Source of the DNA: SIAJ01 sp963773845
GTDB taxonomy: Bacteria; Planctomycetota; Planctomycetia; Gemmatales; Gemmataceae
Reading direction: 5' to 3'
Assembly: GCA_963773845.1 (NCBI GenBank)
Contig: CAVZCU010000010.1
Coordinates: 372,001 to 436,000 of the forward strand
DNA length: 64,000 nt
A program made the translations under genes and the position numbers. This document shows positions 45,525 through 55,222 of the stretch, piece after piece. Every line of letters begins with the position of its first letter. The first letter of the stretch is position 1. Under the pieces are notes generated by a model. The model searched no databases. It worked only from the letters and a program-made list of their open reading frames with translations, and had not been told where the DNA came from.

Positions 45525-47882
45525 ATGCGCGCTCTCGACCAAAAGCTGATCCGCGATCTCTGGCAGATGCGTGGACAGGCTATTGCGGTCGCTCTGGTGA
45601 TCGCTTGCGGCGCCGCGACATTTGTCATGTCGGTCACGACCCTCGATTCCCTCGAGCGTACGCGAGATGCGTATTACGACCACTACCGGTTCGCGAGCGT
45701 CTTTGCGCACGTCAAGCGAGCGCCGAATACTCTGACGCAACGATTGGCGGAAGAACCCGGCATATCGACCGTCCAGACGCGAATCGTTGTCGATGTCACA
45801 CTCGACGTTCCGGGATTAAATGAGCCGGCTGTGGGCCGGTTCACGAGCATCGATCCGATGAGGGGGCTGAATCGCCTGTACTTGCGATCGGGACGATTTC
45901 CCGATCCCGAGCGGACCGGCGAAATCCTCGTCGGCGAGGCTTTTCTCACTGCCAACCGACTGAAGGTGGGCGATCGCCTGAAGGCTGTAATCAATGGCCG
46001 GCGACAAACGCTCCAAATCGTCGGGACGGCCCTGTCGCCTGAGTACATCTATCCCATCCGGCCGGGGGAAATGCTGCCGGACGATCGGCGCTATGCAATT
46101 CTGTGGATGAATTACGATGACCTGGCGGCCGCGTTCGACATGCGCGGCGCTTTCAACGATATTGCCGCATCGTTAACGCCCACTGCATCGGAGCGCAACG
46201 TTTCAAGAAGGATCGACTTGCTGACCGATCCTTATGGAACAGCCGGCGCATATCGGCGCGAAGATCAGCTCTCCAACAGGTTCATTTCCGATGAGATGAC
46301 GGAACTGCAGGCGATGGCGTTCGTCGCTCCGGCGATTTTTCTGGCGGTCGCAGCTTTTTTATTGAACGTGGCCATCGCACGGTTGGTTCGAACGCAGCGC
46401 GAGCAAATCGCCGTGCTCAAGGCCTTTGGGTACACGCACCTGCAAGTCGGTTGGCATTATTTCAAAATGGTCGGTGCGATCGTAGTTGCGGGCATAACGT
46501 TGGGAACAGTTGCCGGCGCGTGGATGGCGTCGGGCCTGACCGAAATGTACACGCACTTCTTTCACTTCCCCTCGTTCGACTATCATTTCGCGCCGCGATT
46601 TGCCTTGATGGCGCTCGGCGTTTGCGGAGGCGCCGCCGCGATCGGCGCCATCTCGGCTGTTCGTGCCGCCGTCCAGCTTCCTCCCGCCGAGGCGATGCGA
46701 CCGGAACCCCCACCTCAGTATCGGCCGACCATCGTGGAACGTCTCGGTTTGAGCAGATTTCTCACAGCTTCGGCTCGGATGATTCTGCGACAACTGGAGC
46801 GCCAGCCGGTCAAGTCGCTATTGACCCTGGGGGGGATGTCGATGGCTGTTGGCGTCATGATCCTGGGCAACTTCACAAAGGACGCGATCGACAGTTTCAT
46901 CGACTTTCAATTTCGGCAAGTTCAACGGGAGTCGTTAACCGTGGCCTTTGTCGAGCCGACGAAGGGTCGCGTGCTGCACGACTTGAAGCATTTGCCGGGG
47001 GTCCGGCGGGTGGAACCATTTCGAGCCGTCTCGGCGCGAATCCGATTCGGTCCGCGCTCGCGACGTGAAGCGATTCAAGGACTCCTCCCTCATCCGGATT
47101 TGCACCGGCTGATCGATGCCGACGGTCAACGAATCGACCTTCCGCCAGACGGACTGGTGCTTTCGGAGGCTCTCGCCAAAATCCTGGAAGTTCGGCCCGG
47201 GCAAACCGTGACGGTGGACATTCTCGAAGGGGAACGACCGGTTCGCGAATTGATGGTGGTCGGACTCATTCGAGACTATGTTGGCACATCAGCATACATG
47301 AACATGGATGCCGTTCACAAGCTGCTTCGAGAAGCGGACGCGGTCTCGGGGGCGTTTGTCGATGTCGAACCGGGAAAAACCGAATCGCTCTACACCAAGT
47401 TGAAAGCGACCCCTCGAGTCGCCGGCGTTACGGTCAAAGAGGCGGCGGTCCAGAGCTTTGAAGCGACGATTGCGGAGAATTTGTTGCGCATGCGACTATT
47501 CAATGTCATTTTCGCGGCGGTGATTTCTTTTGGAGTTGTTTATAATGCCGCTCGTGTCGCCCTAACGGAACGAAGCCGGGAATTGGCGACCCTGCGCGTC
47601 CTGGGATTCACCCGGGCTGAAGTCGCGCGACTGCTTCTCGGCGAGATGGCGATCTTGACGATCCTCGCAATTCCGCTCGGGAGCATTGTGGGCCGAGTTT
47701 TTGCCGAGATCGCTGCCATCGCGTTGTCCACAGAAACGCACCGGATTCCCGTGGCCGTGGCGCCGACGACGTACGCACTTGCCGCGATTACCGTGATCGT
47801 TTCGGCAGCCGTTTCCGGATTGGCGGTTCGCCGACAAGTCAATCGGCTCGATCTGGTCGCTGTTCTCAAGGAGCGCGAGTGA
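45525..47882 (+). CDS. ABC transporter permease, FtsX/MacB type, duplicated
   Basis: 785 residues containing two FtsX-like halves, each with a large extracytoplasmic (MacB-PCD-like) domain and membrane helices. N-terminal helix 'AVALVIACGAATFVMSVTTL'; core helices 'FVAPAIFLAVAAFLLNVAIA' and 'VGAIVVAGITLGTVAGAWMA'; second half 'LLTLGGMSMAVGVMILGNF' and 'LFNVIFAAVISFGVVYNAAR'; end 'LAAITVIVSAAVSGLAVRRQ'. It works with the ATPase before it and the adaptor after it (start four bases beyond its stop). The set would push a lipid, lipoprotein, peptide or drug out through the envelope. Confidence 0.9.
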   Translation: MRALDQKLIRDLWQMRGQAIAVALVIACGAATFVMSVTTLDSLERTRDAYYDHYRFASVFAHVKRAPNTLTQRLAEEPGISTVQTRIVVDVTLDVPGLNEPAVGRFTSIDPMRGLNRLYLRSGRFPDPERTGEILVGEAFLTANRLKVGDRLKAVINGRRQTLQIVGTALSPEYIYPIRPGEMLPDDRRYAILWMNYDDLAAAFDMRGAFNDIAASLTPTASERNVSRRIDLLTDPYGTAGAYRREDQLSNRFISDEMTELQAMAFVAPAIFLAVAAFLLNVAIARLVRTQREQIAVLKAFGYTHLQVGWHYFKMVGAIVVAGITLGTVAGAWMASGLTEMYTHFFHFPSFDYHFAPRFALMALGVCGGAAAIGAISAVRAAVQLPPAEAMRPEPPPQYRPTIVERLGLSRFLTASARMILRQLERQPVKSLLTLGGMSMAVGVMILGNFTKDAIDSFIDFQFRQVQRESLTVAFVEPTKGRVLHDLKHLPGVRRVEPFRAVSARIRFGPRSRREAIQGLLPHPDLHRLIDADGQRIDLPPDGLVLSEALAKILEVRPGQTVTVDILEGERPVRELMVVGLIRDYVGTSAYMNMDAVHKLLREADAVSGAFVDVEPGKTESLYTKLKATPRVAGVTVKEAAVQSFEATIAENLLRMRLFNVIFAAVISFGVVYNAARVALTERSRELATLRVLGFTRAEVARLLLGEMAILTILAIPLGSIVGRVFAEIAAIALSTETHRIPVAVAPTTYALAAITVIVSAAVSGLAVRRQVNRLDLVAVLKERE

Positions 47883-47886
47883 GCCA

Positions 47887-49095
47887 ATGTTCCGGATCCT
47901 CAAAAAGCGTTGGCCGATCTTGTTTGGCGCCCTCGTGGTGGTCGCAATCATCGTTTACGCGCTTTGGCCCGAAGGCGTGCCGGTCGAAGTCGCGGTTGCC
48001 GGGCGGGGACCCTTGCGTGTCACGGTCGACGAGGACGGCAAGACGCGGATCCGAGATCGGTACATCGTGTCCGCTCCACTCACGGGGCGGCTGGTTCGGA
48101 TTGGCTTACGGGCAGGCGATGAGGTGCGCGCACGGCAAACGATTGTGGCCACTATCGAACCCAAGGATCCCGACCTGCTCGATGTCAGCGCTCGCACTGC
48201 CGCGGAGGCCCGGGTCAAAGCCGCCGAAGCCACGAAACGGCAATCGGCGCCCAATCTCGACAAAGCTCGGGTGGCTCACGACCAAGCCATCAAGGATTTG
48301 GAAAGAGCGCGGAAGGGGGCTGTAACCGGCGCCGTGCCGCCCCAGGATTACGACGCAGCGATTACGCGCGAACACTCAACAGCGCAAGAGTTGCGGGCGG
48401 CACAGTTCGCCACGCAGATTGCCGAATTCGAATTGGAGCAAGCAAAAGCGGCGCTCGTCCGCACCCGCCCGCTGCCCTATGGCCAACAGGACCAGTGGCG
48501 AATGGAAATCCGTTCGCCCATCGATGGTCGCGTCCTGCGAGTGCTTCAAGAGAGTTCCACCGTTGTGTCCGCCGGAACGCAGCTCCTCGAGTTGGGCGAT
48601 ACCACCGACCTGGAAATAGTCGTCGACGTGCTTTCCACGGAAGCGGTCAAGATCCGGCCTGGCTCTTCGGTTTTATTAGAACACTGGGGCGGTCCAACGC
48701 CGCTCCGAGCCCAGGTTCGACTCGTTGAGCCGGCGGCGTTCACCAAGCCTTCGGCGTTGGGGGTTGAAGAACAGCGCGTCAACGTGATCGCCACTTTTCT
48801 CGATCCGCTCGACAAGTGGCGATCGCTGGGCGACGCCTATCGCGTCGAAGCTCGCATCGTAATCTGGGAATCTCCCGATGTGTTAAAGGTGCCCGCGGGC
48901 GCCATTTTCCCCCACGAGGACGGCAAAGCGTTGTTCGTTGTGCGCGGCGGTTACGCGCGATTACAGACGATCGAAATAGGACATTCCAACGGACTCGAAA
49001 CGGAGATTCTAAGCGGTCTCCAATCGGGAACCCCAGTGGTCGTCTATCCCGGCGACAAGATTCGCGACGGTGTGCGCGTGGCCCCACGCAAGTGA
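47887..49095 (+). CDS. HlyD/MacA-like periplasmic adaptor subunit
   Basis: 402 residues with an N-terminal membrane anchor ('WPILFGALVVVAIIVYALWP'), lipoyl half-motif 'GRLVRIGLRAGDEVRARQTI', and an alpha-hairpin with long heptads ('ARTAAEARVKAAEATKRQSA' to 'AELEQAKAAL'-like 'EFELEQAKAALVRTRPL'). The second lipoyl half is 'IRSPIDGRVLRVLQESSTVV', followed by beta-barrel and membrane-proximal domains to 'GTPVVVYPGDKIRDGVRVAP'. It bridges the ABC permease to an outer-membrane channel, which is not encoded here. Third gene of the exporter operon. Confidence 0.92.
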   Translation: MFRILKKRWPILFGALVVVAIIVYALWPEGVPVEVAVAGRGPLRVTVDEDGKTRIRDRYIVSAPLTGRLVRIGLRAGDEVRARQTIVATIEPKDPDLLDVSARTAAEARVKAAEATKRQSAPNLDKARVAHDQAIKDLERARKGAVTGAVPPQDYDAAITREHSTAQELRAAQFATQIAEFELEQAKAALVRTRPLPYGQQDQWRMEIRSPIDGRVLRVLQESSTVVSAGTQLLELGDTTDLEIVVDVLSTEAVKIRPGSSVLLEHWGGPTPLRAQVRLVEPAAFTKPSALGVEEQRVNVIATFLDPLDKWRSLGDAYRVEARIVIWESPDVLKVPAGAIFPHEDGKALFVVRGGYARLQTIEIGHSNGLETEILSGLQSGTPVVVYPGDKIRDGVRVAPRK

Positions 49096-49123
49096 ACCGT
49101 CAGCGTGATGCACTAATCGGCAA

Positions 49124-50003
49124 TCAGCCCGATTGCCGCTGGAAGTAGCTTCGATCGCGTTCTTCATACCTGGCATATTCGAGCAAGTCGTACAGCTCCG
49201 ATCGCGTGAGCATGCGAGCCAGTGCATCGCGCTGATGCCCTTCATCGCGTAACAGCACTAGCGTTTCGAGGGCTGCTTTCATCGCGCTGCGGAATGCGGT
49301 CAACGGGTAGAGCACCATCCGGTAACCCATCGCGCCCAATTCACTGACGGTAAGTAAGGGACCCTTGCCGAACTCGGTCATGTTGGCGAGCAAGGGTGCT
49401 GGTATCTCGCGCGAAGCGAGCGAACTCGTCGGACGTTTCGAGCGCTTCGGGGAAAATCGCATCGGCGCCTGCCGATATGTATAAATGGGCTCGACGGACC
49501 GCGTCTTCGAACCCCGTAACCCCGCGAGCGTCCGTTCGCGCAATAACGACGAAGTGAGGGTCACGCCGTGCGGCAGTGGCGGCCCGAATCTTCGCTGCCA
49601 TGGTCTCCGGATCGACCAGCGATTTGCCGGAAAGATGCCCGCAACGTTTAGGAAATTGCTGGTCTTCGAGGTGAATCCCGGCAGCCCCCGCCTCCTCAAA
49701 CAACTGGACCGTGCGCTCAACGTTTAAGGCTTCTCCGAAGCCGGTATCAGCATCGCATAAGAGTGGCAATGAGGTAGCGGCGGCCAATCGACGAGCTTCG
49801 TCGACAAATTCAGTGAGCGAGAGCAGCCCGATGTCCGGAACGCCGGCGGACGCAGACAGCGCGCCGCCCGACAAGTACATCGCCTGAAAGCCGAGCCGTT
49901 CGATGAGCTTGGCGGTGAGTGCGTTGAACGCACCCGGAATAACGATTGAGCCGGCGGCCCAAGCGTCGCGGAGTCGTTTGCCAGGGGACATGGTGACGCT
50001 CAT
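49124..50003 (-). CDS. PrpB-like isocitrate lyase/PEP mutase family enzyme (frameshifted)
   Basis: Start at 50003 (MSVTMSPGKRLRDAW). Substrate-binding and catalytic motifs are present: 'FQAMYLSGGALSASAGVPD', 'LLCDADTGFGEALNVERTV', 'GIHLEDQQFPKRCGHLSGKS' (K-R-C-G-H with the catalytic Cys) and 'FVVIARTDARGV'. At 49408-49413 the frame changes; restoring CG in the CGCGCG tract joins 'EFARFARE' to 'IPAPLLANMTEFGKGPLLTV' and 'ELGAMGYRMVLYPLTAFRSA'. The repaired protein is about 290 residues, the normal size for 2-methylisocitrate lyase. No other methylcitrate-cycle gene is nearby, so carboxyphosphonoenolpyruvate-type chemistry is also possible. Confidence 0.82.
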
Positions 50004-50158
50004 TGTGGCACCGGAAGCAATTGAAGCAAAACGAAAAAGGTTCGACGGGCCGTTGAATTTCGCGGACGAAGAAAAAAACACCCAGAAGCTACTTGTCGCG
50101 CGAACCTTGCCTCCCTAGTATTCTGTCCACAGGAAGAGTGCCGGGTTATTGAGTGCGG

Positions 50159-50187
50159 TTGACGTATCGCGACGACTGCCGTATTAT
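50159..50187 (+). promoter_or_regulatory. Sigma-70-type promoter upstream of the tRNA/23S unit
   Basis: TTGACG at 50159-50164 and TATTAT at 50182-50187, separated by exactly 17 bases. Transcription would start near 50194. It is the best -35/-10 pair seen in the window and points toward tRNA-Ile, 190 bases away. Confidence 0.65.
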
Positions 50188-50193
50188 TCCTTA

Positions 50194-50322
50194 ACCCAAC
50201 CGCGACCCCAACGGAAAAACCGATGACCATTCGCCGGATCGACCCTCCAAACGGATAGCTCTTCCAACAACCTCCCATTGAGGTGATTGAGAGGAGCCAA
50301 ACCGAAACGGTTTGGCTTTTTT
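50194..50322 (+). ncRNA. Candidate small RNA or rRNA-operon leader between promoter and terminator
   Basis: About 130 transcribed bases with no reading frame of note, bounded by the promoter above and an intrinsic terminator. An internal hairpin ACCTC-CCATT-GAGGT lies near 50269-50285, and the segment contains CCTCC, able to pair with ribosome binding sites. Either it is an independent small RNA, or it is the operon leader with an attenuator that rRNA antitermination overrides. Confidence 0.4.
50295..50322 (+). terminator. Intrinsic terminator before tRNA-Ile
   Basis: Perfect 10-bp stem AGCCAAACCG / CGGTTTGGCT with a 3-base loop, followed by six T's. It lies 58 bases before tRNA-Ile and on the plus strand, where no protein gene ends. 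Confidence 0.8.
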
Positions 50323-50379
50323 GTTGGAATTGCTGAGGGTGACAGGCGGATTAAGGATAAACGGATTCGGTTGGACGTC

Positions 50380-50453
50380 GCGCGTATAGCTCAGTTGGCT
50401 AGAGCGCAGCTCTGATAAAGCTGAGGTCCTTGGTTCGAATCCAAGTACGCGCA
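50380..50453 (+). tRNA. tRNA-Ile (anticodon GAT)
   Basis: 74 bases with acceptor GCGCGTA/TACGCGC, D arm 'GCTCAGTTGGCTAGAGC', anticodon loop CTGATAA and T loop TTCGAAT. This is the usual rRNA-spacer isoleucine tRNA. CCA is not encoded. Confidence 0.95.
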
Positions 50454-50483
50454 TTGATCTTTGAAACAATTGACAGTCCCACC

Positions 50484-50556
50484 GGGGATGTAGCTCAGCT
50501 GGGAGAGCACGTGGTTTGCAACCACGGGGTCAGGGGTTCAAATCCCCTCATCTCCA
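50484..50556 (+). tRNA. tRNA-Ala (anticodon TGC)
   Basis: 73 bases with acceptor GGGGATG/CATCTCC (one mismatch tolerated by G-T pairing), anticodon stem CGTGG/CCACG around TTTGCAA (anticodon TGC), and T loop TTCAAAT. It is 30 bases after tRNA-Ile, as in 16S-23S spacers. Confidence 0.95.
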
Positions 50557-50928
50557 TCGGTTGGTCCCGTCCCGAAATAGTTTCGGGCTCGGTTGACAGA
50601 AAGCCGAGTGGGACCTAAGGTATTCCTCCCAACCGTTCGCCGCTTGCGGCGTAGCGTGTTGAGAAGAAAGCGGGCCTGAAACGGTTCGCGGATTGGTGGC
50701 AACACCGATCGTTCTTTGACAATTCGGAAGGGTAAGAAGTTGCATCCAAGACGACTTCTCGTTGCGTCGCGTTGCGGCGTGGCGTGGAAGTTTCTTGACT
50801 CATAACACGAGCCTTTAGAAGAAGAGAAAAAGTTCGTTACCAAGCCCAAGGCGTAATGCACCTTGGCGCTAGGTTGGATCGCTTCTCCCTCTTCGCAAGG
50901 TGGAAACACCGATCGAGGACGGGAAAAG
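50557..50928 (+). promoter_or_regulatory. Pre-23S leader with a boxA-like antitermination element
   Basis: No gene in these 370 bases. GTTCTTTGACAATT at 50711-50724 matches the boxA sequence of rRNA antitermination (TGCTCTTTAACA type). The rest should form the 5' half of the 23S processing stem. Confidence 0.5.
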
Positions 50929-51050
50929 TGTGGCCAAGCTAGTAAGGGCGTGTGGGGGATGTCTTGGCACCAGAAGGCGCAAGGGCGTGGAAGACTGCGA
51001 TAAGCTCGGGGAAGCTGTCAAACGAGTATTGATCCCGAGATGCCCGTGCC

Positions 51051-51082
<32 letters not shown>

Positions 51083-52616
51083 TGGAAAAGAAAGCAAAAG
51101 CGACTCCGTCAGTAGCGGCGAGCGAACGCGGATCAGCCTAAACCGGAGGGACATGTCCTTCCGGGGTTGTAGGACCTCATTTAGGACTTCAATTCCTAGT
51201 CGAACGGTTTTGGAAAAGCCGGCCATAGTGGGTGACAGCCCCGTAGACGACAGGAAAAGAAGCCGAGAGGTATCCTGAGTAGGACCATGCACGTGAAACC
51301 TGGTCTGAATCCACGGGGACCATCCCGTAAGGCTAAGTACTCTCTGGTGACCGATAGTGAACCAGTAGCGCGAGCGAAAGATGGGAAGAACCCCGACAAG
51401 GGGAGGACAGTGAACCTGAAACCACATGCCTACAAGCGGTGAGAGGGCTACGCCCAGCAATGGGAATGCCTGATCGCGTGCCTTTTGCATAATGATCCGG
51501 CGACTTACCGTAACCGGCAAGGCTAAGTCTTTAAGGGACGGAGCCGTAGCGAAAGCGAGTCTGAATAGGGCGACAAGTCGGGTGCGGTAGACGCGAAACC
51601 ACGTGAACTACACATGGCCAGGATGAAGGAGAGGTAACACTCTCTGGAAGACCGAACTCACTAGTGTTGAAAAACTAGGGGATGAGCTGTGTGGAGGATT
51701 GAAAGTATCATCAAACGTGGAGATAGCTCGTTCTCTCCGAAATAACTTTAGGGTTAGCGTTCGAATAGTTGGCACTGGGGGTAGAGCTACTGAAATCGAA
51801 CGGGGGCCTACCCGGCTACCCGTCGATACCAAACTCCGAATACCAGTGTACCAAGTTCGGGCAGCTAGACTGCGAGGGATAAGCTTCGTAGTCGAGAGGG
51901 GAACAACCCAGATCACCCGCTAAGGTCCCAGAACCATGCTCAGTGCGAAAGGAAGTTGAAATCCTAAGACAGCCAGGATGTTGGCTTAGAAGCAGCCACC
52001 ATTTAAAAAGTGCGTAATAGCTTACTGGTCGAGGGTTTCTGCGCCGATAATGAACGGGACTAAGCATGGTACCGAAGCGGTGGGCACAGTAATGTGCGGT
52101 AGGAGAGCGTAGCCAGCGGGCTGAAGCGGTACGGACAACGGACCGTGGACTGCTGGTTAGTGATCATGCCGGAACGAGTAACGATAAAACGGGTGAGAAT
52201 CCCGTTCGCCGAAAGCCTAAGGTTTCCTGGGGAAGGTAAATCCGCCCAGGGTTAGTCGGACCCTAAGGTCAGGCCGAAAGGCGTAGCCGATGGATGGCTG
52301 GTTAATATTCCAGCACCACCTATGGCGGTCGATGGCAGCAGGACGTTGAATGGAAGGGGTACCCCCTACTAGATGGGGGAACCGCAAGGTCGAGGACGTT
52401 TACGATTCCGAAGTCCTCTGAAATTCAACCAAGAAAAGCCGCTGCCGGACAAAATAGGTGCCCGTACTAAAACTGACACAGGTAGGCGAGATGAATATTC
52501 TAAGGCGCTCGAGAGAATGCTTGTGAAGGAACTCTGCAAATTAACTCCGTAACTTCGGGAAAAGGAGTGCCTTCTGGGGTGTCAAAGCCTCGGGGGGTCG
52601 CAGTGAAAAGGGTCTA

Positions 52617-52654
<38 letters not shown>

Positions 52655-52746
52655 TAAGAGGATGTATAGAGTCTGACGCCTGCCCGGTGTCGGTAAGTTA
52701 AGGAAGAGGGTTAGCCGCAAGGTGAAGCCCGCGACCGAAGCTCCGA

Positions 52747-52780
<34 letters not shown>

Positions 52781-53467
52781 TAACCTCAAGCTAGCCTTAG
52801 TTAAACTTGGCTATATGCTGGAAGGTCTGAGTATCTCACACTACTCGCCGAAAGGCAGTGACAATGTGATGAGTGCAGATAATCAGCAGGAAAGGCTAAG
52901 AACAGTCGGCTGGATCGTTGGATTCGTTGACGGCGAAGTTTGCTTCTCTGTCTCGGTTCAACGATGTCGAGTTGTGAAACTTGGATGGCAGGTGTTCCCT
53001 GAGTTCGTCGTAACCCAGGGTGCGAAAAGCAAAGCCGCTCTTCAGACACTTCAAGACTTCTTCGGTTGTGGTCGGATCCACATCAACAATCGGCACGATA
53101 ATCACAAAGAAGCACTCTATCGCTATTGTGTGCGTGCGGTTGAAGATCTCCGCGAAAAGATCGTTCCGTTCTTTCTCGCCAATCCGCTCCGGACCGCCAA
53201 GCGAGATTCGTTTGTCGTGTTCGCCGAAGTTCTTGAAATGATGAAGGCGGGTAAACACTTGTCATTAGAAGGGCTGCGAGAAATCGCAGTTCTGGCCGAG
53301 TCGATCAACCGGCAAAAAAGGTCGAAGTTCTTAGACTCCTCAGAGACTATACGCCAGGCACCATTGAGGTGAAGATATAGTCCGAGCTGCATGGCGACAT
53401 GCAGAGGCTGGCAGAAATGACCGGCCCCGCAGCTCCCAATCGGGGACGCTGCGAGTAACAACAACTG
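52781..53467 (+). mobile_element. Group I intron at 23S position about 1931, with homing endonuclease
   Basis: Inserted between CCTAAGGT and AGCGAAGTTCC, E. coli position about 1931. The 5' exon ends in T and the intron ends in G, as group I splicing requires. Core elements are visible at the 3' end: R 'CAGAGACTATACG' at 53341 and S 'AAGATATAGTCC' at 53372. The site lies in the target region of I-CeuI-like enzymes and is used by other bacterial 23S introns. It is 687 bases long and encodes a LAGLIDADG protein. Confidence 0.92.
52869..53372 (+). CDS. LAGLIDADG homing endonuclease inside the 23S intron
   Basis: 167 residues from the ATG at 52869; the longer frame to 52722 would begin inside the rRNA exon. 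A single LAGLIDADG motif reads 'VGWIVGFVDGEVCFSV' (G-F-V-D-G-E, metal-binding Glu). It is followed by 'QVFPEFVVTQGAKSKAALQT', 'LQDFFGCGRIHINNRHDNHK', 'YRYCVRAVEDLREKIVPFFL' and 'HLSLEGLREIAVLAESINRQ', the usual order in single-motif enzymes that act as homodimers. It would cut intronless 23S genes at the insertion site. The frame overlaps intron core elements at its 3' end. Confidence 0.9.
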   Translation: MSADNQQERLRTVGWIVGFVDGEVCFSVSVQRCRVVKLGWQVFPEFVVTQGAKSKAALQTLQDFFGCGRIHINNRHDNHKEALYRYCVRAVEDLREKIVPFFLANPLRTAKRDSFVVFAEVLEMMKAGKHLSLEGLREIAVLAESINRQKRSKFLDSSETIRQAPLR

Positions 53468-53474
53468 AGCGAAG

Positions 53475-53522
<48 letters not shown>

Positions 53523-53959
53523 CCACTGTCTCCACAAGCTACTCGGTGAAACTGTAGTCGTCGTGAAGATGCGACGTACCCGCAGTTAGACGGAAAGACC
53601 CCGTGAACCTTAACTGTAGGATAGTATTGGGTTTAGACCCAACATGCGTAGCGTAGCTGGGAAACTATGAAGGAGGAGTCTCGGCTCCTTCGGAGTTGTC
53701 GATGAAACACCAGCCTTGTTGTGTTTGAATTCTAACTCGTGTCACAACCACGTGGACAGTTCTATCTGGGCAGTTTGATTGGGGCGATCTCCTCCTAAAA
53801 GGTAACGGAGGAGCCCAAAGGTACCCTCAGCCCGGTTGGCAATCGGGCAGCGAGCGTAAAGGTAGAAGGGTGCTTGACTGCGAGACCGATAGGTCGAGCA
53901 GGGACGAAAGTCGGGCTTAGTGATCCGGTGGTCCCGAATGGAAGGGCCATCGCTCAACA

Positions 53960-53995
<36 letters not shown>

Positions 53996-54031
53996 TCTGA
54001 GCGTTCATAGCGGCGAGGAGGTTTGGCACCT

Positions 54032-54400
54032 TAACATATCGGGGTGCTATAGGAGTAATCCTGTACCAACAAATCGGCTTATAACGGTGAACCCGTCAGC
54101 GGATCTAGCACGAGAAATCGCGTTAGATGCGACCGGCAATACCGTGGGAAGTCTCTAACTCTCAATTCACTTCGCTTGGCAACAAGCGCGTCGGAAGACG
54201 TTCGGTGAAATTGAAATTGGATGACCCCGTAACGACTGAACCGAAAGGTAAGGCTTTGAACTGTGGTTTTGGAACTGCCGTTCAAGGCAACACGCCGACT
54301 CTTGCTGTTCCAACCGAGGCTATGCAGAAATGCTATTCTGCTAACGCCCGGAGCAAGATGATGATATAGTCTGCACCACGCGAAATCGTGGATTCATGTA
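54032..54400 (+). mobile_element. Second group I intron in 23S, near position 2500, without ORF
   Basis: The rRNA runs to GTTTGGCACCT (54031) and resumes CGATGTCGGCTCATC (54401), E. coli about U2500/C2501 in the peptidyl-transferase loop. The 369 inserted bases contain an S-like element GATATAGTCT near 54363 that can pair with GGCTAT near 54321 (P7), and a P/Q-like stretch 'ATACCGTGGGAAGTC' near 54140. No protein is encoded. The base before the 3' exon is A rather than the expected G, so the exact 3' end is uncertain. Confidence 0.75.
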
Positions 54401-54471
54401 CGATGTCGGCTCATCGCATCCTGGGGGTGGAGAAGCTCCCAAGGGTTTGGCTGTTCGCCAATGAAAGCGGT

Positions 54472-54509
<38 letters not shown>

Positions 54510-54889
54510 CCCTATCTGCTGCGGGCGCAGGATACTTGAGAGGCTTCCTCCCTAGTACGAGAGGATTGGGAGGGACATACCGCTGGTGTTCCAGTTGTGA
54601 CGCTAGTCGCACCGCTGGGTAGCTACGTATGGAATGGATAAACGCTGAAGGCATATAAGCGTGAAACTTCCCTCAAGATTAGGTATCCTTGCTTTGCTGA
54701 AGCCTCCCGATAGACCATCGGGTATATAGGCCGGGTGTGTAAGGCGGGTTAACCGTCTCAGCTAACCGGTACTAACAGGCGACCGCTTGACCACACTTTT
54801 CTCTTTCTCGCTCGTGTCACACCTCTATCGGTGTGTTCGAGTCGATGCAGCCTCTGCCCTTCCCGAATTGTTACTGCGATTTCATGCGT

Positions 54890-55001
54890 ATCCCGGTGAG
54901 CATACCCAAGTGGCACCACCCGTTCCCATTCCGAACACGGCCGTTAAGCACTTGGGGCCGATGATAGTGCTTTCAGCGCGAAAGTAGGTCATTGCCGGGT
55001 C
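54890..55001 (+). rRNA. 5S ribosomal RNA
   Basis: Starts 'TCCCGGTGAGCATACC', contains 'CACCCGTTCCCATTCCGAAC' (loop C, conserved CCGAAC) and ends 'AGTAGGTCATTGCCGGGT'; the ends pair (CCCGG with CCGGG). It lies about 95 bases after 23S. Confidence 0.93.
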
Positions 55002-55008
55002 TTTTAAT

Positions 55009-55039
55009 CCCGCCAGCCGCAAGGCTGACGGGGTTTTTT
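55009..55039 (+). terminator. rRNA operon intrinsic terminator
   Basis: Stem CCCGCCAGCC / GGCTGACGGGG with the stable tetraloop GCAA and six T's, eight bases after 5S. Confidence 0.92.
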
Positions 55040-55222
55040 GTTTTCCAAATCGTCTCAGTTGCATAATCGCAGCCCGTGCCTCAACATCACTCCAGTCCGC
55101 ATAATCACTTCGCCAACTGCTATTCGTTCCCGCGCAATCCCCGTTACTTGCGGAAAGGTCTGCGACGGCACCTATATTGCCTTTAAGAACTTCTGGTTAC
55201 ACCCGCCACTGTCGCGTCCCCA

